From contig NZ_MAFC01000010.1 in assembly GCF_002013465.1 (NCBI RefSeq), positions 1 to 64,000 on the forward strand: DNA of 64,000 nt, read 5' to 3'. The notes under the pieces were generated by a model. That model made no database searches. It was given only the letters and a program-made list of their open reading frames with translations, and was not told the DNA's origin. This document shows, one piece after another, positions 43,259 through 55,554 of this stretch. The first letter of the stretch is position 1; each line of letters opens with the position of its first letter. Made by a program: the position numbers and the translations under genes. Source of the stretch: Mycobacterium sp. D16R12. GTDB lineage: Bacteria; Actinomycetota; Actinomycetes; Mycobacteriales; Mycobacteriaceae.

Positions 43259-43690
43259 TTGAGCGTGACGGCGATGATCGAGATATCGGTCATCGCCGTC
43301 CTTGCTTTGGCGGTGACCGCGTTGAGCTTTCGTCTGCTCAAGTTGCGACATGGCGGTACCGCGGCTCTGCTGCGCGATATACCGGAGGCGGGGGAGGGGC
43401 GCTGGCGGCACGGGGTCATGCGGTACCGCGAAACTCAGGCGGAGTTCTATCGGCTCTCCAGTGTGCGGCTCTGGGCCGACCGCCGGCTGTCGCGGCGTGA
43501 ACTTGAGATCATCGACCGGCGGATTCCGCGCGGCGACGAATACGACATCATGACCGCCGAGATTGTGGTGCTGCAGCTGCGCGACGGCGCACGCGTGTAC
43601 GAAATGGCACTGGATCGTGGTGCATTGACCGCCTTCATGTCCTGGGTCGAGTCACGACCCTCGCGACGTGCGGAACGCCGCACCCGCTAG
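43259..43690 (+). CDS. DUF2550 membrane-anchored protein, Rv1312-like (143 aa)
   Basis: One N-terminal helix (about residues 6-24) and a cytosolic domain rich in Arg and Trp (RWRHGVMRYRE, DRRLSRRELEII). Start TTG 43259 gives a length close to Rv1312; GTG 43265 is an alternative. It follows atpC by 37 nt and is conserved at this place in actinobacteria, but its function is unknown. It overlaps the convergent adenosyltransferase gene by 4 nt. Confidence 0.82.
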   Translation: MSVTAMIEISVIAVLALAVTALSFRLLKLRHGGTAALLRDIPEAGEGRWRHGVMRYRETQAEFYRLSSVRLWADRRLSRRELEIIDRRIPRGDEYDIMTAEIVVLQLRDGARVYEMALDRGALTAFMSWVESRPSRRAERRTR

Positions 43691-44358
43691 GCCGGTTGTG
43701 CCGGCCCGCCGGGCTTCCAGAGTGTGTCCTTACCGTCGTTGGCGACCCGCGACAGGATGAACAACAGATCCGAGAGCCGGTTCAGATACTTGGCGGTGAG
43801 CACGTTGGTGCTGTCGGGATAGGTATCGATGGCGGCCCACGCCGAACGTTCCGCCCGGCGCGCTACGGTCCGCGCCACGTGTAACAGCCCGGATAGTGCG
43901 GTACCGCCAGGCAGCACAAAGGAATTCAGCTTGGGCAGATCCGCGTTGTACTCGTCACACCAGCGCTCGAGACGGTCTATATAGGGCTGGGTGATCCGCA
44001 GTGGCGGGTACTCGGGATCGGATATCACGGGAGTCGACAGGTCCGCACCGGCATCGAACAGATCGTTCTGGATCTGTAGCAGCACTGCGCCGATCGGCCC
44101 GCTCGGGGTCCCGAGCACCACCGCGACACCGATGGCGGCATTGGCTTCATCGCAATCTGCGTACGCGGCGAGCCGTGGATCATTCTTCGGTACACGCGAG
44201 AAGTCACTCAGACCCGTGGTTCCGTCGTCTCCGGTCCGGGTGTAAATGCGGGTGAGATGCACGCCACTTGACGCTCCCCGTTCGCGCTGCGGGTGCTCGG
44301 CGCCTGCGGGTGCATCATCGTTTCCGTCGCCTCTTCGCCCGCGTGGCTCATCGGTCAT
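43687..44358 (-). CDS. PduO-type cob(I)alamin adenosyltransferase, Rv1314c-like (223 aa)
   Basis: Transfers adenosyl from ATP to cobalamin to make coenzyme B12. The N-terminal ATP-binding signature [14 protein letters not shown], the YADCDEANA helix and [16 protein letters not shown] ending are conserved. ATG 44358 is chosen because TAACGT lies 8 nt upstream; it adds about 32 disordered residues relative to M. tuberculosis, whose start corresponds to GTG 44262. It is divergent from murA with only 33 bp between starts. Confidence 0.86.
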   Translation of the reverse strand: MTDEPRGRRGDGNDDAPAGAEHPQRERGASSGVHLTRIYTRTGDDGTTGLSDFSRVPKNDPRLAAYADCDEANAAIGVAVVLGTPSGPIGAVLLQIQNDLFDAGADLSTPVISDPEYPPLRITQPYIDRLERWCDEYNADLPKLNSFVLPGGTALSGLLHVARTVARRAERSAWAAIDTYPDSTNVLTAKYLNRLSDLLFILSRVANDGKDTLWKPGGPAQPA

Positions 44359-44366
44359 GCGTCGAA

Positions 44367-44372
44367 ACGTTA
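44367..44372 (-). promoter_or_regulatory. -10 element TAACGT (minus strand), adenosyltransferase
   Basis: TAACGT on the minus strand lies 8 nt before ATG 44358. It is only 6 bp from the murA -10, so the two promoters interlock. Confidence 0.4.
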
Positions 44373-44378
44373 CCCGGC

Positions 44379-44384
44379 TACGCT
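44379..44384 (+). promoter_or_regulatory. -10 element TACGCT before murA
   Basis: TACGCT ends 7 nt before GTG 44392, leaderless spacing. Its -35 would fall inside the divergent gene's coding region. Confidence 0.45.
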
Positions 44385-44391
44385 GTCGGGC

Positions 44392-45645
44392 GTGAGCGAG
44401 CATTTCTTGGTGACCGGCGGCGCCCGGCTTACCGGCAACGTGGCGGTAACCGGCGCCAAGAACAGTGTGCTCAAGCTGATGGCGGCCACTCTCCTTGCGG
44501 AGGGAACCAGCACCATCACCAACTGCCCGGACATCCTCGACGTGCCGCTGATGGCCGAGGTGCTGCGGGGATTGGGTGCAATAGTGGAGCTAGAAGGTGA
44601 TGTTGTCAGGATCACCTCACCGGATGAACCCAAGTACGACGCCGACTTCGCGGCGGTACGGCAGTTCCGCGCCTCGGTATGTGTTCTGGGCCCCTTGGTC
44701 GGCCGGTGTCGACGGGCCAAGGTGGCGTTACCGGGCGGAGACGCCATCGGGTCACGCCCGCTGGACATGCATCAGGCGGGTCTACGCCAGCTCGGGGCGG
44801 AATGCACCATCGAGCATGGGTGTGTGGTCGCAGAGGCAAAAGCATTGCACGGAGCCGATATTCAGCTCGATTTTCCGTCAGTGGGTGCCACGGAGAACAT
44901 CTTGATGGCGGCAGTACTTGCCGATGGCGTCACCACCATCCATAACGCCGCCCGCGAGCCGGATGTGGTGGACCTGTGCACCATGTTGGTGCAGATGGGT
45001 GCCCAGATAGACGGTGCCGGGACGTCGACATTGACGGTGATCGGCGTCCCCAAGCTTCATCCCACCGAGCATCGCGTTATCGGAGACCGAATCGTCGCTG
45101 CCACTTGGGGTCTCGCTGCCGCGATGACCCGCGGCGATGTCACTGTCACGGGAGTCGATCCGGAACACCTGCAACTGGTGCTGCACAAGCTGCATGATGC
45201 CGGCGCCACAGTTACTCAGAACGACAACGGATTTCGCGTCGTCCAGTACGAGCGTCCCAAAGCGATAAATGTGGCGACATTGCCGTTCCCTGGGTTCCCA
45301 ACTGACCTGCAGCCCATGGCAATTGGGCTTGCAGCGATAGCGGACGGTACCTCCATGATCACCGAGAACGTCTTCGAGGCCCGATTCCGCTTCGTCGAGG
45401 AGATGATGCGGCTGGGGGCAGATGCCCGGACAGATGGGCACCACGCTGTGGTCCGGGGTATCCGTCAACTTTCCAGTGCGCCGGTGTGGTCATCGGATAT
45501 CCGGGCAGGTGCAGGCCTGGTGCTGGCGGGTCTAGTGGCGGATGGCGTCACCGAGGTATATGATGTGTTTCATATCGACCGCGGTTACCCGTTGTTCGTG
45601 GAGAACCTCCAGAGCTTGGGTGCCGAAGTCGAGCGGGTCGGCTAG
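44392..45645 (+). CDS. murA: UDP-GlcNAc enolpyruvyl transferase (417 aa)
   Basis: First committed step of peptidoglycan synthesis, adding enolpyruvate to UDP-GlcNAc. The EPSP-like fold is intact ([44 protein letters not shown]). The active-site loop carries Asp117 where most bacteria have Cys, as in M. tuberculosis, predicting intrinsic fosfomycin resistance. It lies directly upstream of the rRNA operon, an arrangement conserved in mycobacteria. Confidence 0.96.
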   Translation: MSEHFLVTGGARLTGNVAVTGAKNSVLKLMAATLLAEGTSTITNCPDILDVPLMAEVLRGLGAIVELEGDVVRITSPDEPKYDADFAAVRQFRASVCVLGPLVGRCRRAKVALPGGDAIGSRPLDMHQAGLRQLGAECTIEHGCVVAEAKALHGADIQLDFPSVGATENILMAAVLADGVTTIHNAAREPDVVDLCTMLVQMGAQIDGAGTSTLTVIGVPKLHPTEHRVIGDRIVAATWGLAAAMTRGDVTVTGVDPEHLQLVLHKLHDAGATVTQNDNGFRVVQYERPKAINVATLPFPGFPTDLQPMAIGLAAIADGTSMITENVFEARFRFVEEMMRLGADARTDGHHAVVRGIRQLSSAPVWSSDIRAGAGLVLAGLVADGVTEVYDVFHIDRGYPLFVENLQSLGAEVERVG

Positions 45646-45670
45646 CGCTGACCACCCCCAGAACCCGAAG

Positions 45671-45700
45671 TTGACTCAAGTTCACTGGACTTGGTACAGT
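45671..45700 (+). promoter_or_regulatory. rRNA promoter 1
   Basis: TTGACT (45671-45676), 18-bp spacer, TACAGT (45695-45700). The spacer palindrome is degenerate in this copy. Confidence 0.82.
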
Positions 45701-45798
45701 GGTCGGGTTGCCCTGAAAGAGCGAGGCCGGGACAAGGAAGCGATTCCGAAATTCCGGTCTTAGGTTTGGTGTGCAGTTGACCAGCCAAAACCCGGAGT

Positions 45799-45828
45799 TT
45801 GACTCAAGTTCACCGAACTTGATACGGT
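45799..45828 (+). promoter_or_regulatory. rRNA promoter 2
   Basis: TTGACT (45799-45804), 18-bp spacer with a perfect palindrome, TACGGT (45823-45828). Confidence 0.85.
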
Positions 45829-45927
45829 TCCCGGGCCGCTTCCAAAGGGCGAAAGCCGAAATAGAAGAAGAAATTCAGATATCTCGGCGATCGGATGGTG
45901 CGCAAGTGACCAGCCAAAACCGGGAAT

Positions 45928-45957
45928 TTGACTCAAGTTCACCGAACTTGATACGGT
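45928..45957 (+). promoter_or_regulatory. rRNA promoter 3
   Basis: TTGACT (45928-45933), 18-bp spacer with a perfect palindrome, TACGGT (45952-45957). Confidence 0.85.
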
Positions 45958-46055
45958 TTCCAAGTCGCTCGGAAGAGCGAAAGTCGGAATTCAGGAAGAA
46001 ATTCCAGAATGTCGGCGATCGGATGGTGCGCAAGTGACCAGCCAAAACCGGGAAT

Positions 46056-46085
46056 TTGACTCAAGTTCACCGAACTTGATACGGT
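46056..46085 (+). promoter_or_regulatory. rRNA promoter 4 (nearest to 16S)
   Basis: TTGACT (46056-46061), 18-bp spacer with a perfect palindrome, TACGGT (46080-46085). Confidence 0.85.
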
Positions 46086-46146
46086 TTCCGAGCCGCCTGA
46101 AAGGGCGGAGGCAAGAATAAGGGAAGAAATTCCCGAATTCATAGCC

Positions 46147-46190
46147 ACAACAAATAAATGTGTTGTTTGAGAACTCAATAGTGTGTCAGT
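46147..46190 (+). promoter_or_regulatory. rRNA antitermination boxB/boxA-like leader
   Basis: A hairpin ACAACA-loop-TGTTGT (46147-46166) is followed by TTTGAGAACTCAATAGTGTG, the conserved mycobacterial rRNA leader segment thought to load Nus factors. Confidence 0.6.
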
Positions 46191-46217
46191 GTTTATATAG
46201 ACATTTTATGTCGATAA

Positions 46218-46243
46218 CAATTCTTTTGACAGTTGTTTTGTCG
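46218..46243 (+). other. upstream strand of 16S processing stem
   Basis: Complementary to 47887-47916 in the spacer (CAATTCTT-TGACAGTT-TTTTG against its reverse complement, with small bulges). The pair encloses 16S rRNA and is the expected RNase III substrate. Confidence 0.75.
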
Positions 46244-46252
46244 GGATTAAAT

Positions 46253-47777
<1,525 letters not shown>

Positions 47778-47886
47778 AGCACCATTTCCCAGTCGAATGA
47801 ACTGGGAACATAAAGCGAGTATCTGTAGTGGATACATGCTTGGTGAATATGTTTTATAAATCCTGTCCACCCCGTGGATAGGTAGT

Positions 47887-47916
47887 CGGCAAAACGTCGA
47901 ACTGTCATAAGAATTG
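47887..47916 (+). other. downstream strand of 16S processing stem
   Basis: Reverse complement of 46218-46243 with minor bulges. Confidence 0.75.
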
Positions 47917-47970
47917 AAACGCTGGCACACTGTTGGGTCCTGAGGCAACACATTGTGTTGTCACCCTGCT

Positions 47971-48012
47971 TGGTGGTGGGGTGTGGTCTTTGACTTATGG
48001 ATAGTGGTTGCG
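47971..48012 (+). other. upstream strand of 23S processing stem
   Basis: TGGTGGTGG-GTGTGGTC and ATAGTGGTTGCG blocks are complementary to 51187-51231 after 23S. Confidence 0.8.
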
Positions 48013-48024
48013 AGCATCTAAACA

Positions 48025-48055
48025 AGCCTCGCTCGTTTACGAGTGAGGCTGGTTT
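48025..48055 (+). terminator. terminator-like hairpin within the rRNA spacer
   Basis: A 12-bp stem (48025-48036 with 48039-48050, one G-T wobble) with tight loop is followed by GGTTTTTG, between the 23S processing stem and the 23S 5' end. Confidence 0.45.
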
Positions 48056-48070
48056 TTGCAATTTATTAGC

Positions 48071-51181
<3,111 letters not shown>

Positions 51182-51186
51182 AAATC

Positions 51187-51231
51187 CGCAACCACTATTC
51201 GTCGTCATTTGACGACCACACTCCACCACCA
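51187..51231 (+). other. downstream strand of 23S processing stem
   Basis: CGCAACCACTAT and CGACCACAC-CCACCACCA blocks pair with 47971-48012. Confidence 0.8.
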
Positions 51232-51261
51232 GATAACTTGTGTGTTTATCACACGATAGAG

Positions 51262-51380
51262 TTACGGCGGCCACAGCGAGAGGGAAACGCCCGGTCCCAT
51301 TCCGAACCCGGAAGCTAAGCCTCTCAGCGCCGATGGTACTGTTCTTAACACGGAACGGAAGAGTAGGACACCGCCGAACA
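51262..51380 (+). rRNA. rrf: 5S ribosomal RNA
   Basis: Typical mycobacterial 5S (TTACGGCGGCCACAGCG ... GACACCGCCGAACA) with terminal stem GGCGG/CCGCC. It completes the 16S-23S-5S operon. Confidence 0.95.
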
Positions 51381-51388
51381 TAAATTGG

Positions 51389-51420
51389 AAATACCCCCCA
51401 GGAAACTGGGGGGTATTTTC
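51389..51420 (+). terminator. intrinsic terminator of the rRNA operon
   Basis: Perfect 13-bp stem 51389-51401 with 51406-51418, a GAAA tetraloop, and a T-rich end. The stem itself starts AAATA and ends TATTTT. Confidence 0.93.
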
Positions 51421-51471
51421 ATATTCTGACTGCTAGATTTTGAAACAGCATCGCGTAGAGATGGGAATCTA

Positions 51472-52341
51472 GTGCAGGCATTCAAGGGGCGCTTCAAGCT
51501 GAAGCCGACTGCCACCACCGTGGGTGCGGTTGTCCTCGTGCTGGTCATCTACGTCGGATTTCTTGTCATCTACCGGATGTTGGATCATCATTCGGGTCCT
51601 GTTTCGGCGGATCTCGATCTTTCCCGGGACAACGAGACTGTGGTGGTCATCGATCTCCAGGATCTGCGGACGGTGAATAACCGGTTGGATTCTGAGATTG
51701 TGGTGTTGCCCGCCAGAACCAGCCTTGATTCCTTTGGTCTGCTGAACGCGGACATGTCCGTCCGGTTGGTGTCATCGCTGGATTACGGCGAGCGGCATTT
51801 TCCGCGGGGCACGTTACCCGCAGCTACGGACGACACTCTGATCGCAACGGGCGATGCTCAGTCGTGGCCCTTCGATGAGTACTCCACCGAGAAGCTACGC
51901 GCAGAAGTCATGGTGGGCAACGGTGAAGGGCGACGTACCGTGCCCGCGCGCATCGAAGTGATCGGAAGCTTGGGCGGATGGCGCGTGTCGACGGAGACGT
52001 CGCAGGCTCCTGCAGGCAAGGGTGACCAGACCACAATTAGGTTGGTACGTGCCCGCGGCACGCTGGCATTCGATGTCGGTATCTGTCTTGTGCTGATCAC
52101 GCTTCCGACGATGGCGCTGATTGTGGCGATTGAGACTGTCAGAGGGAGGAAGAAGTTCCACCCGCCGCTGACAACCTGGTTCGGAACGATGCTGTTCGCC
52201 ATCGTCCCGTTGCGCAATATCCTGCCCGGAGCGCCACCACCAGGAGCCTGGATAGACCAAGCACTGGTGCTGTGGGTGCTCATCGCACTCGTTGTGGCGA
52301 TGGTGCTTTACGTAGAAGCCTGGTGGAAGCAGTCCGACTAG
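51472..52341 (+). CDS. DUF4436 membrane protein (289 aa)
   Basis: One N-terminal membrane helix (about residues 16-36), a beta-rich extracytoplasmic domain to about 190, then three C-terminal helices (about 198-222, 235-250, 262-282). This is the DUF4436 layout. GTG start. It sits alone between the rRNA operon and the cyclase gene, where M. tuberculosis has ogt/alkA. Function unknown. Confidence 0.8.
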   Translation: MQAFKGRFKLKPTATTVGAVVLVLVIYVGFLVIYRMLDHHSGPVSADLDLSRDNETVVVIDLQDLRTVNNRLDSEIVVLPARTSLDSFGLLNADMSVRLVSSLDYGERHFPRGTLPAATDDTLIATGDAQSWPFDEYSTEKLRAEVMVGNGEGRRTVPARIEVIGSLGGWRVSTETSQAPAGKGDQTTIRLVRARGTLAFDVGICLVLITLPTMALIVAIETVRGRKKFHPPLTTWFGTMLFAIVPLRNILPGAPPPGAWIDQALVLWVLIALVVAMVLYVEAWWKQSD

Positions 52342-52352
52342 ATCGGGCAGCG

Positions 52353-53963
52353 TCAGACCACAGGTACGGCAAGCTCGGTGGGCTCGGTGCGGCCGCGCAG
52401 CGTGACGGTATCGCCCGAGCGCCAGTGCAGCGCCTCGCGATGGTGGGCCCGCAACACGGTGTCGAGCGAGGCCACCAAGCGTCCCGGCACTGTTTTGGAG
52501 AGCTCGCAGAGCCGGGCTGCTTCGTTGACCGGATCACCGATGACGGTGTATTCGAAGCGGTCGTGGGCCCCGACGTTTCCGGCCACCGCCTGCCCCGAGG
52601 CGACGCCGATGCCCGCTTGGCATTCGGGTACCTCGGTTCGTAGCCGGCGGGCGATGGCACGCGCGGCGGCGAGTGCCTGGCTCTCGGGACGGTCCTGCCG
52701 AACGGGCGCTCCGAATACCGCGAGGGTGGCATCGCCTTCGAACTTGTTGACCATGCCTTCGTATCTGTCGATCTCTTCGACGACGACGGTGAAGAATCGG
52801 TTCAGCAGTGCGACCACCTCGATGGCCGGCCGGGTGGCTGCCAGTTGGGTAGACCCGACGATATCGGCGAAAAGCACGGCGACGTGGCGTTCCTCGCCGC
52901 CGAGCGCGGGCTGTTGTAGTTCGGCTGCGGCGGCGACCTCGCGGCCGACATGCTTGCCGAAGAGATCGCGGACCCGCTCGCGTTCGCGTAGGCCTTCCGC
53001 CATGGTGTTGAAACCTGCCTGCAGCTCGCCCAGTTCGGTGCCGTCGTAGACGACCAGGTTGACGTCCAGGTCGTTTTGTTCGACACGCTTGAGCGCGGCC
53101 TGCACCTCTTTGACAGGGGCGGCAGTCATCCACGATGCGATCCAGATGAGGATCAGCCCGAATACCACCGGGAATGACGCCAGGATGATGACCGCCACAG
53201 CCAGCTGGTCGACCGTGAAGTTGCCGAAGATCAGCGCACCGACTCCGGTGAGCATGATGCCGACAGCGGGCACCCCGGATCCCAACACCCAGGCCAACAT
53301 GGTGCGCACCATGATTCCCGAAGCGAGCCGCCGTCGGCGGTACCCCGCTTCGAGTGCTCGTGCGGCGACTGGGCGCATCGCGAACTCGGTGAACAGGTAG
53401 TTCGCCGCGCACACCACCACACCGCTGAACCCCACCGCGAAGAAGATCTTGGGGATGTAGAGCGGATCTTGCAGCCCGTAGAGCGTGGTGAACAAGGCGG
53501 TACCGCCTGCCCACAGAATCGCCTCGACGACCGTCAGTCGCCGAGGGACCGCAAACGCGTTGCGCTGGTCCTCCTTGGTCGGCTCCCGTTCGTCGATGGC
53601 CCACCGCACCACCTTGAAGATCCGGCGAGTACCCCACACGGCGCCGATGAGGACCGCGAGCGTCACGTACACCGGAACGACCACGAATTGGATCCACCAG
53701 GGCGCATCGAAGACGTTGGGATCGGGCACCGCGACGAGCACCAGCAGGATGACGACGGCGACGCCAATCAGGTTGGCGGCCACCACGAACACGGTCAGCA
53801 TCAGCTGGATGCGGATGCGCTGGATGAGCGTGCTTTCGTCATAGCGGCCCAGCAGCCACGATCCGTACCCGTCGCCGGCCTCGAGTCGGCCGGTCTGCCC
53901 GGTGATCGTGGCCAGGGCACGGCCCACTCGCTGCGACACTGCGCGAATCGACTCGTTTGCCAT
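52353..53963 (-). CDS. membrane class III adenylate cyclase with HAMP domain (536 aa)
   Basis: Rv1318c/1319c/1320c type. Six N-terminal membrane helices (to about residue 285) are followed by a HAMP linker ([18 protein letters not shown]) and a C-terminal cyclase domain. Metal-binding Asp residues are in LFADIVGST (about 366) and GDATLAVFG. The substrate Lys is in NKFEGDA, and the transition-state Asn and Arg are in [10 protein letters not shown]. All catalytic residues are present, so it should make cAMP. One copy here replaces three tandem copies in M. tuberculosis. Confidence 0.92.
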   Translation of the reverse strand: MANESIRAVSQRVGRALATITGQTGRLEAGDGYGSWLLGRYDESTLIQRIRIQLMLTVFVVAANLIGVAVVILLVLVAVPDPNVFDAPWWIQFVVVPVYVTLAVLIGAVWGTRRIFKVVRWAIDEREPTKEDQRNAFAVPRRLTVVEAILWAGGTALFTTLYGLQDPLYIPKIFFAVGFSGVVVCAANYLFTEFAMRPVAARALEAGYRRRRLASGIMVRTMLAWVLGSGVPAVGIMLTGVGALIFGNFTVDQLAVAVIILASFPVVFGLILIWIASWMTAAPVKEVQAALKRVEQNDLDVNLVVYDGTELGELQAGFNTMAEGLRERERVRDLFGKHVGREVAAAAELQQPALGGEERHVAVLFADIVGSTQLAATRPAIEVVALLNRFFTVVVEEIDRYEGMVNKFEGDATLAVFGAPVRQDRPESQALAAARAIARRLRTEVPECQAGIGVASGQAVAGNVGAHDRFEYTVIGDPVNEAARLCELSKTVPGRLVASLDTVLRAHHREALHWRSGDTVTLRGRTEPTELAVPVV

Positions 53964-53987
53964 AGTTGTCGCCAGCCTAACTCGCTA

Positions 53988-53993
53988 TACAGT
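53988..53993 (+). promoter_or_regulatory. -10 element TACAGT before nucS
   Basis: TACAGT ends 6 nt before GTG 54000 and supports that start in a long open frame. Confidence 0.48.
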
Positions 53994-53999
53994 GGGCCG

Positions 54000-54689
54000 G
54001 TGCGTCTCGTCGTAGCTCAATGCACCGTCAACTATGTCGGTCGGCTTACCGCCCACCTTCCGTCCGCCAAGCGGCTCCTGCTGATCAAGGCTGATGGTTC
54101 GGTGAGTGTGCACGCCGATGATCGCGCCTACAAGCCGCTGAACTGGATGAGCCCGCCGTGCTGGCTCGTCGAGACGGAGGGTGAGGAGTCCGCGGAGACC
54201 GGAGCCTCGACCGTGTGGGTGGTGGAGAACAAGGCCGGTGAGCAGCTACGGATCACCATCGAGAACATCGAGCATGACTCGGCCCACGAGCTCGGGGTCG
54301 ACCCCGGATTGGTCAAGGATGGGGTGGAGGCGCACCTGCAGGTGTTGCTCGCCGAGCACGTCGCGCTGCTGGGCGACGGCTACACCCTGGTGCGTCGCGA
54401 ATACATGACTCCGATCGGGCCGGTGGACCTGCTGTGCCGTGATGCCAACGGTGCCACGGTCGCGGTGGAGATCAAGCGCCGCGGCGAGATCGATGGTGTC
54501 GAGCAGCTGACCCGCTATCTCGAATTGCTCAACCGAGACACCACGCTCGCGCCCGTGGCTGGCGTCTTCGCGGCCCAACAGATCAAGCCACAGGCTCGCA
54601 CCCTTGCCGAAGATCGCGGGATCCGTTGTCTGACACTGGACTACGATGCCATGCGGGGAATGGACTCAGGCGAATTCCGTTTGTTCTGA
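54000..54689 (+). CDS. nucS: mismatch endonuclease NucS/EndoMS (229 aa)
   Basis: Key enzyme of the non-canonical mismatch repair of actinobacteria, which lack MutS/MutL. It has an N-terminal DNA-binding and dimerisation domain and a C-terminal nuclease domain with PVDLLCRD and the E-x-K site [10 protein letters not shown], followed by Q-x-x-RY. The tail DSGEFRLF is the expected clamp-binding motif. GTG 54000 gives the right length. Confidence 0.94.
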   Translation: MRLVVAQCTVNYVGRLTAHLPSAKRLLLIKADGSVSVHADDRAYKPLNWMSPPCWLVETEGEESAETGASTVWVVENKAGEQLRITIENIEHDSAHELGVDPGLVKDGVEAHLQVLLAEHVALLGDGYTLVRREYMTPIGPVDLLCRDANGATVAVEIKRRGEIDGVEQLTRYLELLNRDTTLAPVAGVFAAQQIKPQARTLAEDRGIRCLTLDYDAMRGMDSGEFRLF

Positions 54690-54706
54690 AATCGCTCTGC
54701 GGCTCA

Positions 54707-54712
54707 TAGAAT
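54707..54712 (+). promoter_or_regulatory. -10 element TAGAAT, leaderless
   Basis: TAGAAT ends 6 nt before ATG 54719. Confidence 0.45.
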
Positions 54713-54718
54713 CACCGC

Positions 54719-55024
54719 ATGGGCCGCCGACATCCGCCGCGCCGCGACGCTAGCGGTCGTTCCGCTGCGTTGCCCCTCGGCGGGCATCAGGTGGAGCAAG
54801 GGACTGATGGTCTGGACTACCAGGTGCGCCGCATCTCCGCGGCGCGGGCCATCAAGGTTTACCGCTGTCCCGGATGCGATCACGAAATAGCGATCGGGGT
54901 AGCGCATCTGGTGGCGTGGCCGGTCTCAGAGGGGCACGACAGCGGAGCAGAAGACCGCCGGCACTGGCATACACCGTGCTGGAGCAACCGGGCGAACCGA
55001 AGCCCTACGCGGCGCTGGAGTTAG
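54719..55024 (+). CDS. Rv1322-like conserved hypothetical protein (101 aa)
   Basis: Small basic protein with a putative zinc-ribbon half (YRCPGCDHEI and HWHTPCW) that could bind a metal through Cys/His. The neighbour order nucS, this gene, epimerase, fadA4 matches Rv1321-Rv1323. It overlaps the convergent epimerase gene by 4 nt. Function unknown. Confidence 0.78.
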   Translation: MGRRHPPRRDASGRSAALPLGGHQVEQGTDGLDYQVRRISAARAIKVYRCPGCDHEIAIGVAHLVAWPVSEGHDSGAEDRRHWHTPCWSNRANRSPTRRWS

Positions 55025-55494
55025 TGCGACTGCGTCGGCTGGACGAGCTCGATGAGTACGCCGCCGGTGTCCTTGGGATGCAGGAAATTGATACGTGAGT
55101 TCGCGGTGCCGATGCGCGGCTCGTCGTACAGGACCCGTACGCCCGCGGCGCGCAGCTGATCGGACAGCGCATCGATATCGGTGACCCGGTAGGCCAGCTG
55201 CTGCAGGCCCGCTCCCTTGGTGCTCAGGAACTTGGCGATCGGCGAGGACTCATTCAGCGGGGCCATCAGCTGGATCTGTGAGCTGCCGGGTTCTGCTCCG
55301 GGGAAAGACAGCATTGCCTCGCGAACACCCTGCCCCTCGTTGATCTCCTCGTGCACCAGGATCATGCCCAGGTGCTCGTGGTACCACTCGATCGCAACGT
55401 CCAGGTCAGGCACCGCGATACCTACGTGGTCGATCGCGGTCACGAGACCGGTCGATAGGATCGAGGGAACATCAAGAGGAGACGATGTCGTCAT
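55021..55494 (-). CDS. methylmalonyl-CoA epimerase (157 aa)
   Basis: VOC-superfamily enzyme interconverting (R)- and (S)-methylmalonyl-CoA in propionate metabolism. Metal ligands are expected in AIDHVGIAV, SSQIQLM, LQQLAYRV and GVLIELVQ. ATG 55494 has TACCGT 6 nt upstream. It matches Rv1322A in position and pairs functionally with cobalamin-dependent mutase, for which the adenosyltransferase at 43687 would supply cofactor. Confidence 0.9.
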   Translation of the reverse strand: MTTSSPLDVPSILSTGLVTAIDHVGIAVPDLDVAIEWYHEHLGMILVHEEINEGQGVREAMLSFPGAEPGSSQIQLMAPLNESSPIAKFLSTKGAGLQQLAYRVTDIDALSDQLRAAGVRVLYDEPRIGTANSRINFLHPKDTGGVLIELVQPTQSH

Positions 55495-55500
55495 AACGCA

Positions 55501-55506
55501 ACGGTA
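55501..55506 (-). promoter_or_regulatory. -10 element TACCGT (minus strand), epimerase
   Basis: TACCGT on the minus strand is 6 nt before ATG 55494. Confidence 0.42.
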
Positions 55507-55554
55507 ACGCGTTCCAGAAAACGGCGTCCACTCGAGCAGTATTAAGGAGACCTA

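Larger units (their letters stand above)
45655..46140 (+). repeat. four tandem ~128-bp promoter-bearing repeats upstream of 16S
   Basis: Four imperfect direct repeats of about 128 bp lie between murA and the rRNA leader. Units two to four are nearly identical and unit one has diverged. Each carries a full promoter. The -35 starts at 45671, 45799, 45928 and 46056 give periods of 128, 129 and 128. Confidence 0.92.

Noticed and set aside
45655..46140. Regular repeats that could suggest a CRISPR array
   Set aside because: The repeated unit is a whole promoter region of ~128 bp without spacers; no cas genes.
46222..46252. TTGACA-like sequence just before 16S as a fifth promoter
   Set aside because: It is part of the 16S processing stem (pairs with the spacer) and has no matching -10.
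53469..53999. 5' extension of the nucS frame
   Set aside because: Overlaps the cyclase gene on the other strand. The NucS domain starts at 54000, where a -10 lies 6 nt upstream.
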